Shown in pieces: positions 1-15,908 of a stretch of DNA of 64,000 nucleotides. The translations under genes and the position numbers were made by a program. Under the pieces are notes generated by a model. That model ran no database searches. It saw only the letters and a list, made by a program, of their open reading frames with translations, and was not told the origin of the DNA. Positions within the stretch are counted from its first letter, which is position 1. Each line of letters begins with the position of its first letter. This DNA is from Latrodectus hesperus (lineage: Eukaryota; Arthropoda; Arachnida; Araneae; Theridiidae), in assembly GCA_037975125.1 (NCBI GenBank), contig CM075853.1, positions 27,204,946-27,268,945 of the forward strand, in the 5' to 3' direction.

Positions 1-3000
1 TGACATTAAGTAATTATAATTACAGTACTCAAGATGTAGTAATTGACTTTATTGCTTAATAATGTAAAATTTTCAAAAAATGTCTTTTTTTAAAAAAAAT
101 CAGCATAATTTGGTTTAAAAAGAATGATTATTTAGAAACTTTTTAATTTAGGTTTTGTGATACAAAAATCTGCCAGTCAGATAATACATTTATAGACTTT
201 TATATAATTGTTTATGCGTGTGTTTAGAAAAAAGAATTAAGTTTTATAACTGCAACTTATACTGATATATGCTTAAAAATTATTTATGTATAATTAAATT
301 AACTCAACAATGAATTATTTTTATTTTAAAATTTTGCTGATTTCCGATTAAGTTTAAAGTATTCAATAAAAGTGAACTTTTTTTTAGCTAATTTAAATTT
401 ACTAATATTAATGCATTTTTGAATAATTTGCAAATTTAAGTAACCTTTCACTCGGGTTAGATTTTTCTTTATTTCATGAATATAATTAAAACTAAGCATA
501 TAAGCATTTTTTATCAATGAGAACTTTGATTTGGTATATTTTTTAATAGCAAAAATTTATATTAAATGATATGATATGCTTTTTTTCACCAACTTCAAAA
601 TTTTCATTTTTAATTGCTTAACGTTTAATGCAAAATGACTTCATTTTTTGAATTTAAAAGTGCTTAAAATGTTAAATTAATAACTTTAGTTTAAAGATTT
701 CTTCTTGTTGGTTATTTATTACTAATTGTTTTATGTGTATTGAATAAAATGAAGAAATATCAGGAATATTTTTTTTTCATCAGTTCATTGTATGATCATG
801 AAAGCAAAATTGGGCAGGAAAGTAAACACGTAGTAATTATTAAAAAAGTTTTGAAATTGAGAGTAGAAAAATATTGTTATGCATATAAAATATCATGTTT
901 CATGTCTTTATTTAGATATTAAACTTTAAATGAAATAAGAAAGCTTCAAAATGTAAAATATATAGTATACCGCAATCACATAAAACGTTAGTTGGATACA
1001 ATAACAATGTAAATTTGTATTTTGTGAGTTATCTTTATAAAATTTATTTTAATTTCATTAGATACCGCGTTAAGAAGTTTTTCCTTCATGTTAGCTTATT
1101 ATAATGATTAGCAAAGCAAATTATTTCTAATTTATGTAAAAGTCATAATGTTAAAATATGTATATAAAATATTTCAAATAGTTAAAAACTTTTATATAGA
1201 AAAAATTAACTTATTTTCCACATTTTTCTGAAAATTCATTTTGATCCTTCTATATATTTTCTTCTTACAATTTTAATACATAAGTTTGCATATTTTATGA
1301 ATTATTTAAACATCAAAATCATTCAAAACTATGCCTAATGCTTTGAATTTTGGAAAATAGATATGTAATATAACACGAACTAGAGACTTATTGGTTATCA
1401 GGCATAGCACTCTCCAAGTATGTCAGTTTGAGGAATTATTCATTGAAACATGACAAGAGATAGATATGTTAGTTGAAACTGAACACAGCATCTATTATTA
1501 CAACGTTTTGTGATATTTATTAAGGGAATTTATTGCTGACAGTATTAATACCAATAGAAATGTATGAGAGGAGTAATAAGGATCATTTTATAATTATGCG
1601 CAAAAGTTTTGATTTTACACAATGCAATGAACCTAAATAAAGTTTCCGTATATTAACCTATCTTATTTTACAGAATTTATATTAATTTAATGATTTTCTA
1701 TTTTTTAAAAGATTGTATGAAGTTTTCAGTCAATGAAACTAATTAACGCTCTATGATATTAAAGTTTAGTAGAATAAAACATCCTTAATTAAAAGGAAAT
1801 ATTTAAATATTTTAATAATTTATATTAATTCAACTGTCAGATAGTTTGTTAAAAAGATTAATATGGCTAAAAAATTTAATGAAATAAAAATAAAAAAACA
1901 AATTATAGACCATACTTCAATCATCTTAAAAACATTCTTATACACAATAACAGCATAGTTTTGTATTCTGAGATTTCGTTATAAAATTTATTTAAATTTT
2001 ATTAGATACTGCATAAAAATATGATGTTTTGCCTACAAATTAGCTAAAAATATAAAACATCTTTTTTTCTTAAAGTGAATTGCATGTTTTTTTAAATATG
2101 AATACTTTCATAATTTTGCGATTAAACTATAGAAAATTTATTAAGTGGAAGCACCATTTTTTATAATATTTTTATAGAATAATTGAAAGGTATTGCAACA
2201 GTTTTCTTTCTTTAATTGAAACGAATATTTTATGAGAATAAATGTTCATTTTCTAATCTATTTATCTTTTATTAACACGCGTCATATTTAACATAATTTA
2301 AAAATAAAAATATATGATTAATGTATTTAAAACTCAGAGTGTATAAATATTTAAAATTTAAAAGAATCGCGTATGGAAATTTTTTATTTCTTTTGAGATA
2401 TTCTAATATAATCAATATACAAGAAAATGTCTGAAATTCAGACCAAAAAAAAAATTCCTTTTATTCTATACATAAGTATTAAGTTTATTAAATATAAAGT
2501 ATAAAATGTATCCTCTCCGAGAGATATTCGAGTAAGAATTACAACATGTAACTATTTAAACAATGAGCACTATGTTTCACAGCATACTACATTTAATGTA
2601 TGATCTATCTTTTGATTTTCGTATTATTGTTTCTCTCTTGCTTGGTATATTACCTTGTTTCTTTAGGTAACTCTAAGTAAGGCTATAACTCATGCTGAAA
2701 TAAATTGCTTTGCATGGGCTCAATAAGGTAATTCGATGTTTTGTAACTGAATGAAAAAAATATTATCCCCGAATGGAGCATTTATATGAGAAAATTTATA
2801 CAATTAAAAAAGTTTTGTTTTATTTTTTAATACTATGGAGAAGATAAAGTAATTTAATAAAAGCTGAGCAAAGATTTTCTTCACTGTGTACGTTTATCAT
2901 TAACATTACTATTAATTTAAATGATTATGCAAATTATTGCAAAGATGTTTTTTTTTGAAGAAGGTTGATAATAGAGAAGTAAGTGCTTCAGTTTTAAAAC

Positions 3001-6000
3001 TATTTTGGAGTTTGATTTCCAATTGCAGAATGTATTTTTTATCTAGATTTGGAATTGTTTTACAAATAGCCTATCCTGGTGAATGTTATGTGATATATGC
3101 CATGCCATGTGCACAAAAATAAAAGCAGAACAAGTAACCAAGTTTGAAATTATGGATACGTTTTTCTTTGTTATTTTACATTTGTGGAAACCAGATAATT
3201 ATTAACAATGAAATTGAGTTCTTCAAAAATCTTAAAAATTAATTTTTTTGTTGTATATCCTTTAATCTAGATGTTGTATTTATGTACATACTTTTCACTA
3301 ATGACATCATTTAATCTTTTGAATTATTATAGATAATGTACAGCATATTAATCTTTAATTACTTTCCTTGAATCCATGAAAATAACTACTTTTGTTGAGC
3401 GAAATAAAGTAGCACATTATCTGAAGAGAGAGAGAGTTTCCTATTATTCACTAATAATATTATATTTTTCAAATAATTAAATAATTCCAATCAGTGAGTT
3501 GTCACTAAACAAAATAGACTGCTTGCAGCCTAAGTTTGAAACTAAAGACTGTATTTGCTCAAAATAAATTAAAAAATATGATTTTTCTGCTAAACATCAT
3601 ATGGAATTTGCAAATGAGGCTAAAATTAAGTTGAAAATACTAATAAGCTCATTGTTATTTATTCTGGCATGATGACAACAAGATAGAGTGAAAAGTTCTT
3701 AATTGCATTTCTTCCTTTGCAGTGACGTTTAGATGTGTATTTTTTAAGCAATATAAGTTAATATTTTTTAATATGATAGGAAATTGAATATGATACGAGA
3801 AAACCCATGTATGTAGTAATTAAAAATCCATTCCCTTGTATAATATATAATATATCCATATGCTGTTACGGTCCAGCTCTCCACAGGATTATGTTCTGGG
3901 GTTATTGCACTTTTTAAGTTGGGCAATCCCCTGATCATTACAGTTTTTTTTAGTAGTCTGCTACATTCTGGATGGTAATCCTTTTAGCACATCATATCTT
4001 TCTAGGATAAGCTTCAAGAACAATAAAAACGAATTTCATAAGGATGTTTTTATCAATAAGTTATTATTTTCATCATTTTTTTTATCATTCCATGTTCCAA
4101 ATTTCAATTTTACATTTTTCACATGAAAATGCGTTTTTGGAAAAAAAAACTAGCATACGTATATTTTTATAAAAGTTTAAAATAATTTAGAAAAAATACT
4201 TGATTATTAATAAAGCTTATATTTTAATTAAATATATTTTGTTTAAATGTGCCATTAATTTTTGATGAAAATAATAATTTATATGAATAAATGACCAATT
4301 TAGTTTTAAGCACTTTCAATAAAAAATTCCTGATTTTAATAAAATTATGGTTTTTCTGAATTATTTTATTATAAAATCTTAAACACTGAAATTTTGTACC
4401 TCTTTATGTTAAAATATCTTCATTTAGAGTTTCTTGTTAATAAATGAAAACCATATAGAAATATTTATGCAAAGAATATTTTTTAAACAAACTTATAGAT
4501 TAATATTAACTTAAATGGATCTTATTTTTAAGAGTGTCTATAAATTAGAGTGTGATTGAGAGTGTGCATGAACAGTTAATACATTATTTGAGAATAATTT
4601 AAATTAAACCTTCATTTTAACTTTTAAATAGCAAATCAAAAATTATAAAGTATAATAAATAAATAAATAAAATCATATTTATTTTAAAATAAAATAAAAT
4701 GTTGAAAAAAACCCATAGAAGCACAAATACTTAATTTAGAACATTTTTTATCATAATAAACTAATTATTATTGGAGAGCAAAATAAACACAAAATATTAA
4801 TTAGCTGCTATTATTAAAAGGATTGCAAATAAAATGTGATACTAGAGAGGAAATAAATTGATTTGATATTAAATTTCAAATTTGCCATTAATAATGACTT
4901 TTTGTTAAGGAGAAAAATGTTAAATAATCAGATTTCTTAAAGAAAACATGTTTAAAAATGATGCAATATTTGTAGAGTGCATTTTGCAGAATAACAAAGC
5001 CTTTTGTTTCTTATGAATAAAATTCAAATATATTTCTGTTGAATTTAACTCATTTGTAATTAAAACTTCTGAAATAATTGAGAATCCTGTAATTTTCTCA
5101 AAATGTTTAATGTAATGTAAGATAAATAATAATAATTTCCTAGATTCTAACCTCACTACAAAACTTAATTAATCCATATTTTCCTCTTTATATTTATTCA
5201 GACTAAACATAAATCAATTGATAATTATAACAAGCTAATAGAAAATATGTAAACCAAATGTGTTCAATAAAATGAAATTTATTCCTAGTATTTTAATAAT
5301 ATATTAATTTTAATAAATGGTGACTTCAAAGCGGCTAAACATGACTTTAACTATAAGGGATTAAATTCTGTCACGAATTCTACGAATTCCAATATATTTT
5401 TATGGAGTATACGAAAACTGCTGTTAATTTCAAATTTAATATAAATTTTAAAAGATGATTGATTTTTAATAATGGATATAAGATAAAGAAAATATGATAG
5501 TGTAAAATATGGATATAAGATAATGAAATAAATAAAATGTGTGAAAAACAAAGCGTTATTTTTTACCTAAGAAACTGAAAAAGATTATAAAATATTTGCT
5601 GAAGATGCAAATCTTAATTGATAAAGACTAGTATCATGTTGGATTGAAATCAATTATAAGAAATAAATTAAAATATATTCACTTTAAATTGTGTAAGCAT
5701 AACAGTTGAAGTTTGGATAGAGAGAATAAGTAAAGTTTCCTTTACCAGGAATTTATATAAAGCAGAAAAAAAAAACACTTGGTAATTCATAACTTGCTCG
5801 CTTAGTTGGACAAAATCAGTTTTACCCTTATTTTCAGATAGACTTGCTTTAATAATTTTTTTAATTAAATGTAAGTTCATTATTTTTATTTAATTAAGAT
5901 TTTGATATCTTTCTAAAGGTAACATAATAAAATTTAGCAATAATTTTTAAACTGACTCTTTGAATACATTTTAGCTTTATGAGTTCAAATACGACGAAAT

Positions 6001-7040
6001 TTTACATTCAAGATTTTTCTGATTTCATTCGAACACTTAACACTATCTGAAACTGAAATGATAGTAAATGACATCAAAAGTTGTTATTGAAAATAATGTA
6101 TTATTTAAAGTAAAAAGCATTTTGTACAAAGGTTTTGTATCAAATGTTTTTTCCACATTGTACATTATTTCATTAAACACACACTCACACGATCCTATAA
6201 TAGGGTTTTTTTATTATGTTTTAATTGCAATTTTATATGGTATTTATTTATAAAAATTAATTAATTTCTTATTAAATTAAGTCACAATAAGTTGTTTATA
6301 TATGAAAATGCTTTTAGTAGAGATATCAAAACCCAAAATTCAAATTATTTAAAAATTTTGTTTACTTCAAAAATATTAAATTTACCCTTTGTTAAGCTAT
6401 TATATTTGAATTTAACTATATATTAATTGAGTTGTAGCTGAATTTGTTTGAAGTATTAGCTAACATTCAATATATAAAGACATAAAATGTAATATGGTGA
6501 ATAAAATTATTAAAAAATTATGAATATATTTTCATTTAAAAAATTCTTTATAAACAATAAAATAATAACATTAATTATAATATAACAGTTTATTAATTAA
6601 TAATATTATATTTTGTAGATTTTGACATCTATATTTAAATTTAAGAAATTTATAATAAATGGTATTTTAAGTAAACTTCGTATGTGATATTTCTGATTTG
6701 TTCATATGGAAAAAAATATTGAGCCAAATGTACATTATGTTTTGAATTTAAATTCAAACCTATGTAACAATTTGCTATTTTTCTTCGTGTAAGAGGGAGA
6801 ACGGGGCATCAATATTAGATCTTATGTTTTAATATTTAAGTTAAAAATAAGTGGGAATTTTCACAGGTTTCACACTTGTAAGGCGGGAAATCAGAAAACT
6901 ATTAGTGAAAATTCTTTATAGATTATACACTCTGTAAAAAGCTTAAAATTGCTGTCAAAACTCTTTATATTCAATAATAAAAACTGAGAAATGGTTATAA
7001 ATAATGAAAAGTTTTCCCATCATTAATGATGATAAATAAA
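1..7040. other. AT-rich noncoding DNA, no gene seen
   Basis: No open frame here looks like a protein: all are about 60-80 codons, biased to Lys, Ile, Asn, Phe and Leu as expected of random AT-rich sequence, and none shows a motif I know. Small items are a short GA run near 3426, an AAAT-type run near 4654-4680, and a motif repeated twice at 5472 and 5509. A less AT-rich patch at about 3860-4010 may be an old transposon fragment, but I cannot assign it. Confidence 0.7.
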
Positions 7041-7044
7041 AACT

Positions 7045-7345
7045 ATTATGCTGTTGTTGTTTGTAATCCCAACTGATGTAGCGTTGCCGCACAATCTCCA
7101 TAAAACTAAAAAATTTCTAGAAAGTTTTAAAACTTATGGTCCTCAAAAATCTGGGGAGCCATAATATTCAAGCACATCAGAATGTAATTATGGGCGGCTT
7201 TTTCAGCCTTATAAAGCTCCCGAAAATTCCACTCTGCTTGAAGATATAGTTACAACAAGGTGTTCTTGGACAAATTGCCGAAATACTTCGGGAGTTAACT
7301 TGAAACTTCTCTTTAAAATTAGTGCACAAACAATTTATTTTGAAA
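7045..7345. other. GC-elevated unidentified patch
   Basis: This stretch is visibly richer in G and C than its surroundings and includes CG-containing words such as gttgccgcac and gggcggctt. That suggests an inserted or formerly coding sequence. Translating both strands gives frames broken by stops; the minus strand has a short readable stretch but no family motif I recognise. It could be a fragment of a transposable element or of a dead gene. Confidence 0.3.
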
Positions 7346-10130
7346 TAAAACAACCTTTTCTAAAATGGAAAAAAATGTGCGTTTCATTTCACTTATAGTT
7401 TTTAATTAAAGGCACTCAGATAAAACGTAACTTCTACGCTGAGATAAAAAAATTTAAATCCTGAGATCACATTCATTAGTTCTGGATAATAAACATCTTT
7501 CCAAGAAGATAAGTTTTAATTCTGATGATTAGAACCCAACAAATTTCTAAATATTTCCTCTTGATTATCAACGTACTTTGTTTAGCAACAAAAAATATCC
7601 ACAAACTCACTCTTCATTTCAATCAAACATTCCTTGAATTGGAGATGATTAAAAGATGTAGCCATAATGGAAATGATAATTTTAATTATTAATTCCTGTA
7701 CTTTGCAAATTATTTTTTGATATCTACTCACAAAGTACATTTTGATGAATGATATAATAGTATGTATCTCATGATTGGTGTTTTGAACATATCCGTTGTT
7801 TACGATAGCTATATTTTTCAAACCAATTGTTGCAATTAAACTATAATATCAAGTGGAATATAATTCTTTAAAATATGGCCAAGACAATTTATTATATCCT
7901 CAACAAATATCAGTCATTTGATTGACAATAGTCCTATTTCTTCTTTGTAACCTGTAGGTAAAATAAATCGTACAAAGCTTGTAACATGCACTGTATCATT
8001 TAAGTTACAAGACTTGTTAATTTCTGTTGATAAAGTCTAAGCAAATTTAAGATTAGTTATTTGTTCCCAAAATTAATTGTTCCCAATCTATGTATGACTC
8101 CCATATTTTATCATTATCTTGACTTATCACTAAACTTTCAATATTATTATTATTCGAAAACTGCATGGTATAATTAAACGTAGGGCTTTTTGATTCTTTT
8201 GAAGTTTCACAACTATTTTCTTCCTTGCATCATCAGCAGGACATTTAGTACAAAAGGATATGCATTTGGTTGTGATGTGTCTCTCCACATTTGATTTCTT
8301 GCTACAAGCCAATTCTTATATAAATAGAACAAATCGGAAAAACATTTCGTTTTGAATGAATGTAAAAGTTCATTAAACTTGCAATTCATGAGGGATTTTC
8401 ATTTTTGTCTCTCTTTGAAAGCATATTGTTACAAGAAAGAGTAAATAGTTAATAAGGTAATAATTAAGGAGGAAATGAATAGAGGACATTTTTCATCCAT
8501 GGATGATTTTCATGTGCGTGTCTGCATTTGCTATTTTATGAAAGATCCATGATTTGATAACCCTGGATTTAAATATTGCATGCTATAAGGAATAATAAAT
8601 TTAATTATTTTGTTATTGCTTAAAAAATACGTTTTTAGACAAATAATACAATGATATCTAAATGTAATTTTCTAAAAACAATATTCCTCTTCATGGTAAA
8701 TATAAATATTTTCAAATATTTCTCCTTCTTAGTCTTAAATATTTCTTCAGCTATCAGTTGATATTTTCCATTTTTTAGTTTTATATTTAAATAAAGATAT
8801 TTAAGTTGTAGTTAAAATGTTTTGAGCTCAGATTTAGAAAAAATAATAAATAGTGTGTATTGTGCAATGTGCAACTGTGTTCATAAAGTTATCAAAAAAG
8901 ACGAAGAAATTTTGTGAACATAACTGACTGTGTTATAAAATTATGCTCAACAATATATGAATAATGTAAAATGTCATGAATTAGAGGAAAAGGAATCTTT
9001 AAAAATAAAGTTTTCGCACAGTTTTGCTATTTTCATATTTTTAGTCCCTAAATTTTCATATTTCTGTGATTTTATTCCTATTTTGTTAGATTACTCCTAT
9101 TTGATTAGATTTTATTCCTATTGATTCGTTATTAATCTGAGATGTTAAGTCTGAGATGCCATTTATTTCCAAACATTAGGATTTTATTCGTGATTTTTAT
9201 TAGCAGAGTTTGAAAAAAATTTTAAAAAAAAGTTAAAAAAATAGGATATTGTTATTAGAAATATTTTTATTTTTAAAATATACATTTCTTAATAGATGTT
9301 TTATAATTGTGAATAATTATTTTGGTAATATTTATACTATACTTAAAAGTTGAAATATGTTTTTACCTTTTCTATTCTTTCTATGCATAAATATAAAATT
9401 AATTAAAAAAATTGAAAGTTTATAAATTATAATCTAAAAATTAAAAATTTGCAATGTTACTTACTACTAATATTTTGATATTTTACAGTTTGCTGAATAA
9501 ATTATTTCAATAGTAATCTTTGTAAATGATAAATCAATTTTTCGTTTAATTACACTTCGTGGTTAATTCATTACATTTTTATCCTCTATCTATAAAACTT
9601 TCCAATGTACATTAAAGCAATATCATTTCGGGTGTGAAATTTGTGAAACCAATGGTAATGAAGGAATAGATTCGTGTTGAGATATTTAAACTCACATAGT
9701 TATGCAATAAACAGCTTAGTAACCACAAACTCAAAGGATTTTAAGGGAATTTATTTAAAGTGTAAGTTTTGAGTAGTTTTCTGGAAATTGTGTGATGGTA
9801 GTAAAATTCACGCATGTAATTGATTCAAATGTCGTAATTAATTGCGTTAAAATAATATGCACATCATAATCTTACAGTTGTAAGTTAAAATAACTTGAAT
9901 TAAATATATAGCATTAAAGAATTGCAAAGCAGAGATTAAAAGAAAAACTATTTTAACCAATGTCACACCAAAAATTGTCTTTAATGGAAAACTTCAAAAG
10001 AGAAATTAAGAATTTTCATTTTCACTGTAGATAGTTTATAAAATTTTATTTTTGTGGAATTTTTTTTCATTTAAGCAATTTTACTGTCCCATTTACGTAA
10101 GTGACTAAAGAAGTAAAATTGATATTGCAA
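7346..10130. other. AT-rich noncoding DNA, no gene seen
   Basis: Nothing recognisable as a gene. The only structure noted is an imperfect tandem repeat at about 9068-9126, where a motif like gattttattcctatt recurs three times at spacings of 21 and 19 bp. Confidence 0.65.
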
Positions 10131-10138
10131 TTTATATA

Positions 10139-10162
10139 CACTGGCCAATGAATTAGGTACTG
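10139..10162 (+). repeat. Candidate left terminal inverted repeat of Tc1-like element
   Basis: The sequence cactggccaatgaattaggt directly follows a TA dinucleotide and has the TGGCCAA...TTAGG pattern common at the ends of arthropod Tc1-like elements. It lies about 150 bp before the first recognisable transposase codons, the usual spacing. No partner repeat was found on the right, so this rests on pattern recall and position. Confidence 0.5.
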
Positions 10163-11300
10163 CTGGGATTTTCATTCAATGCATGATAGCAATGAATTAC
10201 GTAAATTGTTTTATGATTTATTAATTAAACTAATTAGAATGCTAACATAAATAAAGTGTAATACAGGGAATTTCATAGTGAATGAAGTAAAATGAAAAAA
10301 ATGACAGACCTTTCACAAATTTAAAAACTGCTTATTGCTGGTTCCCGTTTATGTAGGGCTTCGATTTTGAATACAGGAAATCTCACTGAGTTCTCAAAAG
10401 CCGCTAAATTAAAGGTTTTCAAAGGTTGAAATCAGAATCTAAAGTCCTTGTCTATGAGACGTTTTTGCAGTTCAAACACGGATTTCTAAAAGCGTGATCA
10501 GCATTGTCTCCGAAAGTTTTACGGGAAGAAAGAGATTAAACAATCATTTAAAAACAAGAATGGCCAATCAGGAATCTTCTTGAACAGATTTTAGCGCGGA
10601 CCATGGACTAGAAATTGCAGAGAATATGAATGCCTCAGCAAGTGTCTGTGGAAAAAAAATCATTTCTGTACAAAAAACAAAAATTTATTTGCAGTGTTGT
10701 TAGGAATGAACAATCTGGACAAATGCAGATTGAAAACGGGTAATGTGTCAGATGAGTCTTGTTAAACCCTATTTTGCTGTGGTATTTTGCAGTTTATTGA
10801 GAATCCCATAAAACTGTGCATATACTTTTTTAGCACGGTGAAAAGCACTGGGGCGAGAATCATGATATTAACCTCAATATTTTGAAATTGATGTGGTGCT
10901 TTGGTGTTCCAAAGAAATAAATAAAAAGCCACGAGATACCTAGATATGCTGGCAGATTAAGTGCATTCTGCAATATCACAGTGATGGTAAAGGATACTAC
11001 ATGAAAAAATACAATTATGCATAGTGACATAATTATTCAAAATTGTTTCAATGAACATCAGTCTTATTTCGAATACCTTCAATAGCCTCCTCATAGCTTA
11101 GAAATTAAACCCACAAAAAATATGTGGGTGAAAGATGCACCCGACATCATTATCCTCTTCTATCTAAGTTATAAGATCTAGAAAAATGCAAAGCCAATAC
11201 ATGGTGTTATGTAGGCATAAAGGCATTTTAGAAAGCATATAGACACGAAGTCAAATTGAATAAGAGCTATTACCCTTCGAAACTCAAAGGGGGTACAATA
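10139..11300 (+). pseudogene. Decayed Tc1-like DNA transposon
   Basis: Remains of a Tc1/mariner-superfamily transposase, the DNA-binding and DDE strand-transfer enzyme that moves the element by cut and paste at TA sites. At the left a TA (10137-10138) is followed by cactggccaatgaattaggt, which resembles a Tc1 terminal inverted repeat. Reading forward with several frameshifts and stops, the conserved blocks appear in the expected order: MTDLSQ near 10300 (helix-turn-helix start), VSDES at 10745-10759 (WSDES-type block with the first catalytic Asp), TVKSTGARIMI near 10835 (TVKHGGGSVMIW), YLDMLAD at 10937, and NEHQSYFEYLQ then PPHS at 11050-11097. The following SPDLNPIE block is damaged, reading S-LEIKPT, so the third catalytic acid is lost. 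I found no right terminal repeat; the sequence runs into a (TA)n tract at 11366. The element is clearly inactive. Family assignment is firm; the right boundary is not. Confidence 0.85.
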
Positions 11301-11363
11301 AAATAATGATCTTGGGCTCCTAATTCTTCGGCTATCTATATCTACTTATAAATATATACATTA

Positions 11364-11867
<504 letters not shown>

Positions 11868-11868
<1 letters not shown>

Positions 11869-12000
11869 CTAATGTATATATATATATTACTTAATATTTT
11901 TGAACATCAATCTAATTTTTATCTGAGTAAAACGTTAAGGAAAATTCATTTTCTCTTGTTATAGATAGGGATATTTAATCGAGCATTTTTTTATGAAATT
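11868..12000 (+). repeat. Block R2 of compound repeat, second direct copy
   Basis: Near-identical copy of R1 at an offset of 353 bp. The anchor word tgagtaaaacgttaa starts at 11581 in R1 and 11934 in R2. R2 is also the left arm of a large hairpin, because R3 at 12261-12332 is its inverted copy. Confidence 0.9.
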
Positions 12001-12332
<332 letters not shown>

Positions 12333-15300
12333 CTATATGTTTTTGCTTTTTAATGGTAATATTTTGAAGAAAAAATTTTTATAATGAGTTTTAAAGAAAA
12401 ATCTACTACAGAGGAAAATAATTTTCATATTCCTTTTCTCAAATATTTTTCCTTAAGTCTTTTTACAAATAATGCATATAATATTTAAGATACAAAATGC
12501 GATGTTAAATGTTGGAACATATAATTAGATTTTAATATTTAATTAGGAAAATAGATTTTGAATGTTTGAAAGTACTCTGCTAGAAAATGATTAAAAAGTT
12601 TTGAATGCATGAACGAAATAAAAAGTTTAAAAGTGAAACTAATTTTTAAAACTTCTCTTTATCTTAAACTAATTTCTTAAATTCCTTGGCTTTTTTATAC
12701 ATAATTACATTTAATAATAGAAAACAAAATATATTTAATGCTTAAAAAGTAATCGAAATTTAATATTAATAGAAATTTTTGTAAAAACATTAAAGCAGAT
12801 TATAAAGTTCCGAATTGTAATCAAAAATATTATTAGTTCAAAAAAATAATGTCATTTTCTTTATTATATTATAACTGAAACATTAATGTGCTGTAAATTT
12901 TAAATTAACTTCTGTAAACTGTTATTATCAATTCAAATATATTATATAATTAAGAAAAATTACTTGTATTAATATTAATTATTGATTCAGAATAATAATA
13001 ATTAATAAGTCTGCTTAGAAATTTCATAAATTTAAATGAATATGTTTGGTTTTTTCTGAAGAAATACACAAGTTTTTCCAATGTAATTTGTGTCAAAAAA
13101 ACTCATTCATTAAGAAATAAGCAATGAATATCATTAACATACATTATAATTTTTGATGACTGAGAAGTTTACAAGATTTCACGATAAGCCTAAAGCTAAA
13201 CTTGAAACGTAAAAGCATGAATGAAATTAATGATTGCTGTATACTAATTATAATATTAATTACTAAGTATATGAATATTCTTGAAATGCTTGATGTGGTA
13301 TAAAAAGACGTACTAATTATCGTTGAGCGTTGAAGAAATGAATAATTAATTTAAATAAGTAGATTAATCAAGAGTTAAAAATTTAAAATTATGCGTAGCT
13401 CTGAAAATCATAAAAAAATTTTAGTTTACCCATGTTTCATACTTTGCAATTTAGGATTTACTATTTATTAATCATAAATTGGAATTTTTTATCTTGGATT
13501 TTACGAATATATTTAATGTATATAAGAAATTTAAAATTAAATTTCTTCATCTTGGAATAAAATTTAGGGTACGTAAAGATAAAATACTGCTTATAGTGAT
13601 AAAGAACATTTTTATTATTGTTTTCATGAAAACAAAATTTTTAAATGAATGAAGGACTTACCCAAAATACAATAAAATTATTTTTCAATAATATGAGAAA
13701 AATCTGAAACTAAAATATAAAAAGAGCATTAAAATAGTTACAAATTAAAATTAATTTTGCCACAAAAATTAAATAAAAATTGATTTTTAATTAATATGTT
13801 ACAGAATTAAATGAAATAGCAGTAATATTGAGTTAGGTAGAAAAATTTGACTAATTCAAGATATATTTAAGCTAAAATCTCTGTTGAAGAAGTTTTGACT
13901 ATATTGTACTGTTTTTAAGCAATGGCAGGTTTTTTAATCAATAAAGGTTGATAATATAAATTCACAGTAAATTTTAATAACTTTATCAAGATTATTACTC
14001 ATAAAGGTTTCAAAATGTTTTAAAGACAATCTTTATAAAATTTTGTTTCCCTATGAGATTTCAATGTTTAAATGTTTTTTCAGCAGATAAATGATCATAT
14101 GAAATTAAGTGTGTTTAATATATTTTGGGATTTCACACTGTTATATAAAAGCATAAAAAGTTGTAATAATAAAATCTAAGTAGATGATCAGTAACATAAA
14201 GAATTTCATTAAATGATTTTATCATAGATACAATAAGATAAAGAGATAGCATCCATAGTTTTATCATCAAATAAAGCCTACCAACACACTTTCCTACTAA
14301 GCATTCAAAGTATGTCTAATAATTATTAACTGTTAAATACTATTATTTATATTAAGATTATAACATCTCATAATTGAATTAACTTACTTCTTACATATGC
14401 GTTAGATGACTGTTCTGATTAAAGTATTTTATGTAAAAGGTGAGCTTATAATTAGTAAATTACATTATATTTACTGATTGCTTAAGTAATCAGTTTGCTA
14501 TTCTGCTGAGAATCACCCGTTATATGCTGATTATAGTATTATTACAAGATTTGCTCAACAAAATATAATGAATGTATAAAAGTTCTTATATAAATGTTAG
14601 TTTCATAATTAAGATTTCTCACAGTCCTTATAACAAAGATTCTTGTTATATAGATTATAATTTATCCCTTTAAAGGAAAGGGTTTTATATGTTTTTTCAT
14701 TTTTTTCAGCAAAGATGAGCAATTAAGTAGGGATTAAGTAGTATTATTTTGTGCAAAATTTACATTACTTTTTTAATTAATATTTTTTTCTAAAGTAATT
14801 TTACAATTTTATTATCATATAATTAGTATGATTTGCATAATTAATAGTTGTGTGTTTAGATGTTTATATACAATATAAAATAAGAGGAATGTTTCTTAAA
14901 ATAAATAAAATGTAAGTTTCAAAAATAGCTTTTAATACATATGACATCCGTCACTGTGAGGGTAAATGTTTTACATTTAGTTTAAGTTTATATATTTTGT
15001 CCCAAAGAGCAATTCAATGTTTTGCACAAATGTAATGTTACAATTTTAAAGAATTATTAATTTAATAATTCTGGTTGAAATACATTTTTATTGAAAAGTT
15101 TTCAGTCTAGAATTAATTAAAAAATTTTCGATGATTTTCATTACATCTCAAAATAATTAGCTTTCTTCTAAGGAATCTGCTTTTGCAAATCAATGAAATT
15201 AATTTGAATTAGTTAGGTATTTAATGACTGAAATGACAGTTTACGCTACTATAATTTTCAATTGGTTTAAGTATAAATAATTAAATTAAAAATTGCTTTA

Positions 15301-15904
15301 CAGGCGTCAAAGGCTAGTCATCTAATTAATTTCTGAGTGCTTAATTTACTACTTTTAAATACTCGTAGGGAATACCGAAATTTAACGCATAAATAGGTCT
15401 GTTATACCTTCCATAAATTTAATTGAAATTAATGATAGCGGAGTTTAATTTTTATTGCCTTATGTCACATATTTAAAATCATGATCAAGCGCATTTAAAA
15501 TTTAAATATGACAAACTGTACGCTTTATTAGATTTTAATGGAACTTATTTTTATAGGAAACTATAAGAGTCATAGAAATTTGATGGATTCATAAAATGTA
15601 TTGAAATTGAAATGAGTTGTTTTAAAACAGCAACAATTTTTAAAATTTTATATTATAATGAATATTTTAATGAATGTTACGTAAAAATATTAATTTCTTT
15701 AAAATGGAAGGATTTATTTTCCTCCTTAAAACTTGGAACTTTTTGGAAGATTATTCATTCACAATAATATTATATATTTTTCTAAAGTTGTATGAAATGT
15801 TTAAGTATTAATAACGTTTTTATGATCAGGAGAGTGGTTATCGGATAAGATTTTCTTTATTTTAAGCAAAAAAAATTCGAAAGAATGTTTTGATTATGTA
15901 TATG

Positions 15905-15907
<3 letters not shown>
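12333..15907. other. AT-rich noncoding DNA, no gene seen
   Basis: No gene, mobile-element block or tandem repeat of note was seen over this stretch. Stops are dense in all frames, as expected of sequence this AT-rich. Confidence 0.7.
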
Positions 15908-15908
<1 letters not shown>

